A stretch of DNA of 64,000 nt from Paraburkholderia sp. BCC1886. GTDB taxonomy: Bacteria > Pseudomonadota > Gammaproteobacteria > Burkholderiales > Burkholderiaceae. Positions 58,232 to 64,000 of the stretch are shown one piece after another; the first letter of the stretch is position 1, and each line of letters opens with the position of its first letter. Where the stretch lies: contig NZ_CAAJGK010000047.1 of NCBI RefSeq assembly GCF_900996245.1, positions 1 to 64,000 on the forward strand. The letters are read 5' to 3'. A program made the translations under genes and the position numbers. The notes under the pieces are model-generated. The model searched no databases, was not told the origin of the DNA, and was given only the letters and a program-made list of their open reading frames with translations.

Positions 58232-59112
58232 GCACACCCGCACGAACTCACGCCCAGGCGACGCCTCGTTCTTTCCTGGTCGGACTCATCGGCGCCGGCA
58301 TCGGCGGCTCGCTGACGCCAGCGATGCACGAGGAAGAGGGCAGCCGTCTCGGACTGCATTACGTTTACCGGCGCATCGACCTCGAAGCGTTGTCGCTCGA
58401 CAGCGCCGCTTTGCCGGACCTGCTCATCGCCGCCGAACGCATGGGCTTCAACGGCCTGAACATCACCTATCCCTGCAAGCAGGCGGTGATTCCGCTGCTC
58501 GACGAACTCTCCGACGACGCGCGTGCGCTCGGCGCGGTCAACACCGTGCTGTTCAAGGACGGCAAGCGGATCGGCCATAACACCGACTGGTCCGGTTTTG
58601 CGCGTGCGTTCCGGCGCGGTCTGCCCGACGTCTCGCTGGAACGCGTGGTGCAACTCGGCGCGGGCGGTGCGGGCGCGGCCGTCGCGCACGCGGCGCTGAC
58701 GATGGGCGCGCGCACGCTCACGCTGTTCGATGTTGACGCCGCGCGCGCCGCGTCGCTGGCGGATGAGTTGCAGCATCGCTTTCCCGACTCGGTGATCAGC
58801 ACCGGCACGTCGCTCGCCGATTCGCTGGCCGCCGCCAACGGCCTGATCCACGCGACGCCGACCGGCATGGCGAAGCTGCCCGGGCTCCCGTTGCCCGTCG
58901 AACTGTTGCATCGCGATCTGTGGGTCGCGGACATCGTGTACTTCCCGATCCGCACGGCGCTGTTGCAGGCCGCCGAAGCGCTCGGCTGCCGCACGCTGAG
59001 CGGCGGCGGCATGGCGGTGTATCAGGCGGTCGACGCCATGCGCATTTTTACCGGCCTCGAACCGGACGCCGAACGCGTGTACACGCATTTCCAGTCGTTG
59101 CTGCCACGCTAA
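58228..59112 (+). CDS. aroE: Shikimate/quinate 5-dehydrogenase, catabolic AroE-like
   Basis: 294 residues. It overlaps aroQ by four bases. The substrate site is SLTPAMHEEE, NITYPCKQAVI (catalytic Lys) and NTDWSGFARA (Asp). The NAD(P) fold has QLGAGGAGAAVAHAAL and LFDVDAARAASLA; an Asp after the second strand (FDVD) instead of the NRT motif suggests NAD rather than NADP. That fits oxidation of shikimate or quinate in catabolism (QuiB/YdiB-like). The SLTPAMHEEE start differs from the SxSP-xxHN of biosynthetic AroE. Confidence 0.85.
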   Translation: MSTPARTHAQATPRSFLVGLIGAGIGGSLTPAMHEEEGSRLGLHYVYRRIDLEALSLDSAALPDLLIAAERMGFNGLNITYPCKQAVIPLLDELSDDARALGAVNTVLFKDGKRIGHNTDWSGFARAFRRGLPDVSLERVVQLGAGGAGAAVAHAALTMGARTLTLFDVDAARAASLADELQHRFPDSVISTGTSLADSLAAANGLIHATPTGMAKLPGLPLPVELLHRDLWVADIVYFPIRTALLQAAEALGCRTLSGGGMAVYQAVDAMRIFTGLEPDAERVYTHFQSLLPR

Positions 59113-59175
59113 AGCTGCACGACCCCTGCGCTGGACGCAGCCGGGTCGATAACTCACAGAGGAGACGAGCACGCC

Positions 59176-60570
59176 ATGCCCCAACCCGTTCCATCCGGCT
59201 CGACCGGCGCGCAGCACGCTGCACACAAAGCCGTTGCACAAGGCACGACTCGCCGTTCGAAAGCCCGCTTCCAGATTCTCGCGCTGCTCGCCATCGGCAC
59301 GATGATCAATTACCTCGACCGTACGGTGCTCGGAATCGCCGCGCCGCAACTGACCAAAGAACTCGGTATCAACGCTGCGCTAATGGGCCTGCTGTTCTCG
59401 GTGTTTTCGTGGAGCTACGTGGCCTCGCAGATTCCAGGCGGTCTGTTTCTCGACCGCTTCGGCAGCAAGCTCACGTATTTCCTGTCGATGACTTTCTGGT
59501 CCTTATGCACGCTCGCACAGGGTCTCGTGCACGGCATGGGCGCGTTGCTCGCGTTGCGGCTCGGCCTCGGCGTTTCGGAGGCGCCGTGTTTTCCGACCAA
59601 TAGCCGCGTGGTCGCCACGTGGTTCCCGCAGAGCGAACGCGCAATGGCGACCGGCACGTACACGGTCGGCGAATATATCGGCCTCGCGTTCTTCAGCCCG
59701 TTTCTGTTCATGCTAATGGGCGCATTCGGCTGGCGTTCGCTGTTCTACGTGGTGGGCGGCGTGGGCGTGGTATTCGGTTTGATCTGGTGGCGCTTCTATC
59801 GCGAGCCGCACGAGCACCCGAGCGTCAATCAGGCGGAACTGGATTACATCGCCGAGGGCGGTGGCCTGACGCACAGCAAAAGCGCCACCGCCTCGCAACC
59901 GGCAACGCAAGCGGAGGCAGAAGCGGTTACGCCGGCGAAAAGCGGCTTCGAATGGCGCACCATCGGCCGCCTGCTCAAGCATCGCCAGCTCACCGGCATC
60001 TGCCTCGGTCAGTTCGCGGGCAACTCGACGCTGGTGTTTTTCCTCACGTGGTTCCCGACGTATCTGGCCACCGAACGTCATATGGCGTGGCTGAAAATCG
60101 GCTTCTTCGCGATCATGCCGTTTATTGCCGCGTCGATCGGCGTGATGTTCGGCGGGATTTTTTCGGACTGGCTGCTGCGTCGCGGCGTGTCGGCGAACGT
60201 TGCGCGCAAGCTGCCGATCATTGCCGGCCTGCTGCTCGCCTCGACGATCATTCTTGCCAACTACGTGGAAAGCAACGTGGTGGTGATCGCAATCCTGTCG
60301 GTGGCGTTTTTTGCGCAGGGCATGGCCGCGCTCGGCTGGACGCTGGTCTCGGACATCGCGCCCGAAGGCCTGCTCGGCGTGACAGGCGGCATCTTCAACT
60401 TCGCCGCCAATCTCGCCGGCATCGTGACGCCGCTGGTGGTGGGCTTCATCGTGGCGGCGACCGGATCGTTCGTGGGCGCGCTGGTGTTCATCGGCGCCAT
60501 CGCGCTGGTCGGCGCGCTGTCGTACATCTTTATCGTCGGCGATATCAAGCGGATCGTGCTGGTGGACTGA
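59176..60570 (+). CDS. MFS transporter, ACS family (probable quinate/shikimate importer)
   Basis: 464 residues with twelve helices. Anion:cation symporter marks are GTMINYLDRTVLGIAAPQLT, GGLFLDRFGSKLTYFLSMTF and RLGLGVSEAPCFPTNSRVVA. The central cytoplasmic loop (~225-265) is Ala/Thr rich. The family imports sugar acids and aromatic acids with protons. Its place after aroQ-aroE points to quinate or shikimate as the substrate. AGGAGA lies ~12 bases before the ATG. Confidence 0.87.
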   Translation: MPQPVPSGSTGAQHAAHKAVAQGTTRRSKARFQILALLAIGTMINYLDRTVLGIAAPQLTKELGINAALMGLLFSVFSWSYVASQIPGGLFLDRFGSKLTYFLSMTFWSLCTLAQGLVHGMGALLALRLGLGVSEAPCFPTNSRVVATWFPQSERAMATGTYTVGEYIGLAFFSPFLFMLMGAFGWRSLFYVVGGVGVVFGLIWWRFYREPHEHPSVNQAELDYIAEGGGLTHSKSATASQPATQAEAEAVTPAKSGFEWRTIGRLLKHRQLTGICLGQFAGNSTLVFFLTWFPTYLATERHMAWLKIGFFAIMPFIAASIGVMFGGIFSDWLLRRGVSANVARKLPIIAGLLLASTIILANYVESNVVVIAILSVAFFAQGMAALGWTLVSDIAPEGLLGVTGGIFNFAANLAGIVTPLVVGFIVAATGSFVGALVFIGAIALVGALSYIFIVGDIKRIVLVD

Positions 60571-60576
60571 CCCGCG

Positions 60577-61272
60577 TCAGGCGTCCTTGCGCACGAACCG
60601 CAGCACGTTGTCGACGATCATCGCGCGATGCCGCGTGCGCAAACGCGGATGCGACGGGTCGCGACCGAACGCGGTGCCGAACGTATGGCGATTGCCGATG
60701 CGGTGAAAGCACAGCGAGCTGATCATCAGATGCAGGTCGATGGCGTCGATGTCGCTGCGGAACTGGCCCGCCGCGATGCCGCGCGCCAGCAGGTCTTCGA
60801 TCGTGTGGATGATCGTGACGTTGCGGCCTTTGAAAGTCTTGATGTTCTCGACGTACTTCGCGTCATTGATGTTCTCGATGTTGATGAGGCGCACGAAGTC
60901 ACGCTGGCGGTCGTGATAGTCGAAGGTGAATTCGACCAGCGCCCGCATGCCCTCGACCGGATCGAGCTCGGTCACGTGCAGGTCCTGCTCGAGCGCGCGA
61001 ATGTCGCCGTAAACTTTTTCCAGCACCGCCTGATACAGGCCTTCCTTGCTACCGAAGTAGTAGTACAGCATGCGTTTGGTGGTGTTGGTGCGTTCCGCGA
61101 TCGCATCGACGCGCGCGCCTGTCAGACCCATCGCCGAAAACTCCTGCGTGGCGACGTCGAGAATATTGCGTTTGGTCTGTTCCGGATCGTACTTGCGCCG
61201 CACGTCGGGGCGCGGGGTATCGGACGCGATGCCGTTGGTATCAGGCTCGGCGGCCTTGCTTCCCTTTTTCAT
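60577..61272 (-). CDS. TetR-family regulator of the quinate/shikimate cluster
   Basis: 231 residues. N-terminal TetR HTH is ILDVATQEFSAMGLTGARVD, then TTKRMLYYYFGSKEGLY. The ligand domain (EFTFDYHDRQRDFVRLINIE) is of the type found in many proteobacterial catabolic TetR regulators. The N-terminal ~25 residues are charged and disordered. It converges on the transporter gene with six bases between stops. It probably represses quiC and/or the aroQ operon until an aromatic precursor is present. Confidence 0.87.
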   Translation of the reverse strand: MKKGSKAAEPDTNGIASDTPRPDVRRKYDPEQTKRNILDVATQEFSAMGLTGARVDAIAERTNTTKRMLYYYFGSKEGLYQAVLEKVYGDIRALEQDLHVTELDPVEGMRALVEFTFDYHDRQRDFVRLINIENINDAKYVENIKTFKGRNVTIIHTIEDLLARGIAAGQFRSDIDAIDLHLMISSLCFHRIGNRHTFGTAFGRDPSHPRLRTRHRAMIVDNVLRFVRKDA

Positions 61273-61432
61273 TGTGTAATCGAGCGGCAGTGACGGCGCA
61301 TTCTAGCATGGCAAAAACCGCGAGCCTGCACCGCGCCGCGCAAGGCTGCGGCGCTTGAAGAACCGCGCGGACAGAAGGCCGCGCGGTTCCCGATGCCACG
61401 TCACGATCCTTGCAATGGAGACGCTGGCGCGC

Positions 61433-62236
61433 TCAGGTCACGGGCAACAGCTTGCCGGAGAACACCACTGGGCCGCTCGGCGCGTTGGGGTTTGGCGAGC
61501 CGCCCGGCGCTTCGATCGAGACCGCCAGCGCCGCGTAACTTTCCGGCTTCTGCACGCCGGCCGTGACCTTGCCGTTCGCGCTGTCGGGCAACATGCCGAG
61601 CGCGACCGGATGGCCGCTTGCCGGAATACCCCACAGTTCCATCGCCCGGCCGGCCGGCAGATCGACCTTGCCGAGCGGATGCAGCGTCATGGTCGAACGG
61701 GCTTCGTCCCACGCGACGAGCATGACCGGATGCGCTTCCTTGTCGTTCAGCACGGCGACATGCGAAACGGAAGTGGCGGGTTGCCCGGCGACGCTCGCCA
61801 CCTGAACCGGCGCGGTGCCGGACGGCAGCAGCGAGCGCACGGCGACCACCGCCGCGACCGCGGCGAAGCCGGTTACACCGATCGCCCAGCCGCGCCAGAA
61901 CGCAAGATTCTCGAACAGGCCGCGGGACGGACGGGCCGGCGTCGGCGTCAGGTCGCCCGCGCGTTCGCCCACGATGCGCGGCCGTGCGGCTTCGCGTGCC
62001 GCGCTCAGGTCGAGGCGCCGTTCGATGGCTTCCCACACAGTGGCCGGCGGCATCCGCGGCTCGGTGAGCTCGGCCATTGGCGAGATACGCCGCTGCCATT
62101 CGTCGACCGCGCGGCGCACCAGCGAATCGTGCTCCGCATAGCGTTGAAAGCGCCGCCGTGCGCCGCCGCGCAAGGTGCCCAGCACGTATTCGGCGGCCAG
62201 CAGATCGACGAGTTGTGGATAGCGATCGAGATTCAT
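61433..62236 (-). CDS. Anti-sigma-K factor, RskA family
   Basis: 267 residues from the ATG at 62236, which overlaps the sigma factor stop by one base. The N-terminal anti-sigma domain (LVDLLAAEYVLGTLRGGARR, RAVDEWQRRISPMAEL) is followed by a disordered linker, one membrane helix (GWAIGVTGFAAVAAVVAVRS) and the periplasmic RskA C-terminal domain (VPAGRAMELWGIPASGHPVA-like segment and APGGSPNPNAPSGPVVFSGK). It holds its sigma factor at the membrane until a periplasmic signal. Confidence 0.9.
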   Translation of the reverse strand: MNLDRYPQLVDLLAAEYVLGTLRGGARRRFQRYAEHDSLVRRAVDEWQRRISPMAELTEPRMPPATVWEAIERRLDLSAAREAARPRIVGERAGDLTPTPARPSRGLFENLAFWRGWAIGVTGFAAVAAVVAVRSLLPSGTAPVQVASVAGQPATSVSHVAVLNDKEAHPVMLVAWDEARSTMTLHPLGKVDLPAGRAMELWGIPASGHPVALGMLPDSANGKVTAGVQKPESYAALAVSIEAPGGSPNPNAPSGPVVFSGKLLPVT

Positions 62237-62805
62237 CACTCGCCTCCCAGGCAGGTCTTCAGCTTGGCGAGGCCACGCCGGATCCACGATTTGATGGTGC
62301 CGAGCGGCACCGCCAGCACGTCGGCGATTTCGCTATGACTCTGGTCGCGCAGGTAGGCCAGTGCAACCGCTTGCCGTTGCGCCGGGTCGAGTTGCTGCAT
62401 GCAGCCGGCCAGCAGGCGAGCCTGCAGACTGACCGCGGTCAGCGCCTCGGGATCCGGATCGCCGCTTGCCACGAGATCGTCCAACGTGTCGCTCCATTCT
62501 GTTTCCTGCGAGTTGACCCGCCGCAGGTGATCGAGAGCACGGTTGCGAACGATTGCGGACATCCACGTCATTGGCGCCGAGAGCGCGCGGCGGTAATCGC
62601 CGGCGAAGCGCCAGATATTGACGAAGCTGTCCTGCAATACTTCTTCGGCCCACTCGTGTCTGCTCAATATACGGAGCGCGAGGCCAAACAGTTTCGGTGC
62701 GGCGAGATCATAAAGTTCGCGCAGTGCTGCGCCGTCTTCTTTGGCGACGCGTTCGAGCAGCGCGGCGAGGGTTTCCGGCGTGAGTTCTCGAGGATTGGCG
62801 GTCAT
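62236..62805 (-). CDS. ECF sigma factor, SigK-like
   Basis: 189 residues. Region 2 is LYDLAAPKLFGLALRILSRH, EEVLQDSFVNIWRFAGDY and RNRALDHLRR; region 4 is QRQAVALAYLRDQSHSEIAD and VPLGTIKSWIRRGLAKLK. With the RskA-type anti-sigma gene it forms a stress-response switch. The ATG at 62805 has no Shine-Dalgarno sequence on its upstream side, so it may be translated weakly or from a leaderless mRNA. Confidence 0.92.
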   Translation of the reverse strand: MTANPRELTPETLAALLERVAKEDGAALRELYDLAAPKLFGLALRILSRHEWAEEVLQDSFVNIWRFAGDYRRALSAPMTWMSAIVRNRALDHLRRVNSQETEWSDTLDDLVASGDPDPEALTAVSLQARLLAGCMQQLDPAQRQAVALAYLRDQSHSEIADVLAVPLGTIKSWIRRGLAKLKTCLGGE

Positions 62806-63143
62806 GGAGGAAGTCAGGGTGAACTTGCGGGCCTATGTTACGCAATTTCTTCGCGACCTTATATGAGGTTTTTTATCCACGGGGTGCATCCACGGTTGCC
62901 GCGACGACGTATATGGCTGCAGGGCCGGGCTTGCCGGCCGACGGACACTGGGGTGTGTGCGGGGACGGGGGTCGTTGCACGGGCATGCATTTGAACTGCC
63001 GGCAGCGGGGCCACGCGGAGCAGGGAGACCATCGCTCGCGGGCCCATGGACCATGTTGGGGCGGGCTCGTTATCGCCAGGTCCGGGCGCGGGTCGATCTC
63101 GAAAGTCGGCCATGCCCTGGGTCTGGTTGAGCCCGCTTCTTTT
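62806..63143. other. Intergenic region upstream of the ECF sigma gene
   Basis: About 340 bases with no convincing gene. An AT-rich patch (62860-62880, including TTATATGAGG and a T-run) lies near the sigma factor start and could hold its promoter. No clear ECF -35/-10 pair. A T-run at 63139-63145 adjoins the end of the ROK gene. Confidence 0.4.
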
Positions 63144-64000
63144 TTAACAGACCGCCTCCAGGGCGGGCTTCAGAAAGAGCTCGTGCGTCGGGGCGAAATG
63201 CGCATAGAGCGGCAGAATCGCGCCACCCATCGCGCGTGCGTCGGCGCCTATCGTGCCTTCCAGAAGTTGCGGGCGCACCATCCCTTCCCACTGGTAGCGA
63301 TCCAGCACGCGCCCGGTACGGCGAATGATCTCGCGCACCAGTTGCCGGTCGAGTTCACCGTCGATCACCACGGCTTCGAGATCGAGCAAAGCAGCGGCAT
63401 TGGTGAGCGCGGCGGCCAGTGCGGGACACGCGCGATCGAGCCATTGCTCGGTGATCGCCCACAAGGCCGGCGACAACGCGCGCAGATCGTGCGCGGCAGC
63501 GGCCGGTGCGCCAGCGTCCCGGAACAGCTGTTCCAGCACGAAGCCCGACGCCGCATGCAGCAACTGCTGCGCGGACCGGGACGATCCACCTTCACGCAAT
63601 GGAATCGAGCCGACCGCACCGGCATTGTCGTGCGGTCCGCTATGCAGACGTCCGTCGATCACGAGGCCGCCGCCAATGAAGGTGCCCACGAACAGATACA
63701 GAAAATGGTGGATCGCCCGGCCCTGGCCCATCACGAGTTCGGCGGCGCAAGCCGCGGTCGTGTCCTTCGCGAACTCGACCGGCAAGCCGGTGAGCCCGGC
63801 GATACGCGTGCGCAGATCGATCTCGTGCCACGCTTGCAAGGCCTCGGGCGGCGCGCCCAGAAAGTCGTGCCAGCCGCCGAGCCACAAGGGCGCCGCGACG
63901 CCCACCCCGACCACCTGATCGGCCCTGGCGCCGAGCGTCCGGTTCACGCGCGCGAGTTTTTCGTCGAGCGCGGCGAACAAAGTCCGCGGATCGGGGTAGT
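63144..64000 (-). CDS. ROK-family protein (N-terminus outside window)
   Basis: The frame is open to the last base; 285 codons are visible. ROK/ASKHA features are VGVGVAAPLWLGGWHDFLGA, FAKDTTAACAAELVMGQGRA (Asp base region), FLYLFVGTFIGGGLVIDGRL and HSGPHDNAGAVGSIPL. The Cys/His zinc motif of sugar-kinase ROK proteins is not visible at the expected place. It may therefore be a ROK transcriptional repressor (NagC/XylR-like), whose HTH would lie beyond the window. Confidence 0.82.
   Translation of the reverse strand, partial: YPDPRTLFAALDEKLARVNRTLGARADQVVGVGVAAPLWLGGWHDFLGAPPEALQAWHEIDLRTRIAGLTGLPVEFAKDTTAACAAELVMGQGRAIHHFLYLFVGTFIGGGLVIDGRLHSGPHDNAGAVGSIPLREGGSSRSAQQLLHAASGFVLEQLFRDAGAPAAAAHDLRALSPALWAITEQWLDRACPALAAALTNAAALLDLEAVVIDGELDRQLVREIIRRTGRVLDRYQWEGMVRPQLLEGTIGADARAMGGAILPLYAHFAPTHELFLKPALEAVC

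Overview
The window is a GC-rich, densely coded stretch of bacterial chromosome that looks like Burkholderia sensu lato, most probably Paraburkholderia. The clues are a salicylate-efflux type ceoR / llpE-ceoA-ceoB-opcM locus, an flhDC operon, DUF4148 secreted proteins, the DUF3348-DUF802-OmpA-DUF2894 operon, an MctP-type carboxylate symporter with its two-component system, and a quinate/shikimate degradation cluster. I see no rRNA, tRNA, insertion sequence, prophage or CRISPR array. All names rest on motifs read by eye, not on database searches.

Layout. 1-393: C-terminus of a glycine-rich repeat protein. 555-3892 (-): lhr-type helicase and PdeM nuclease. 4069-6881: secreted FKBP isomerase, two small envelope proteins, a double-headed H-NS protein with a histone-H1-like tail, and a hypothetical protein. 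7035-11251: cardiolipin synthase, a dihydrolipoamide-dehydrogenase-like flavoprotein and a catalase-like haem protein. 11301-15339: a two-component system divergent from a DUF3311/SSS symporter pair, with a strong palindrome between them. 15622-20473: a four-gene operon whose two middle genes have the architecture of an ion-driven stator (MotA/TolQ/ZorA-like protein with a very long coiled-coil tail plus MotB/ZorB-like OmpA protein). 20821-23783: a response regulator and a multi-TM sensor kinase resembling Lqs/Cqs quorum sensing, next to a hotdog thioesterase-like gene.

24211-26676: DUF4148 protein, a PIN toxin/HTH antitoxin pair with a readable promoter-operator, and an EamA transporter. 26839-29610 (-): phnCDE phosphonate importer (order phnC-phnD-phnE) behind two Pho-box-like elements. 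29910-33745: M14-like peptidase, alpha/beta hydrolase, CDF metal exporter, aldo/keto reductase. 33907-42644: DUF4148 protein and the ceo efflux locus with two palindromes in its divergent promoter region. 42857-45448: a DszC-like flavoprotein and an NRAMP Mn transporter. 45567-46517 (-): flhDC with a long AT-rich regulatory region. 47214-47884 (-): HigBA-like toxin-antitoxin pair.

48101-52983: RbsD/FucU mutarotase, VOC protein, DoxX protein, small hypothetical, and two MFS transporters. 53384-55422: atypical orphan response regulator, GIY-YIG-like small protein, small hypothetical, lipoprotein. 55594-61272: quiC (3-dehydroshikimate dehydratase), aroQ, aroE-like dehydrogenase, an ACS-family importer and a TetR regulator, together a probable route from quinate/shikimate to protocatechuate. 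61433-62805 (-): ECF sigma factor and its RskA-type anti-sigma factor. 63144-64000 (-): a ROK-family protein cut by the window end.

The best candidate for an undescribed system is the stator-like operon at 15622-20473. It has both halves of a PG-anchored, ion-driven motor but none of the recognisable flagellar, Tol/Exb or Zorya partner genes, and is flanked instead by two proteins of unknown function.
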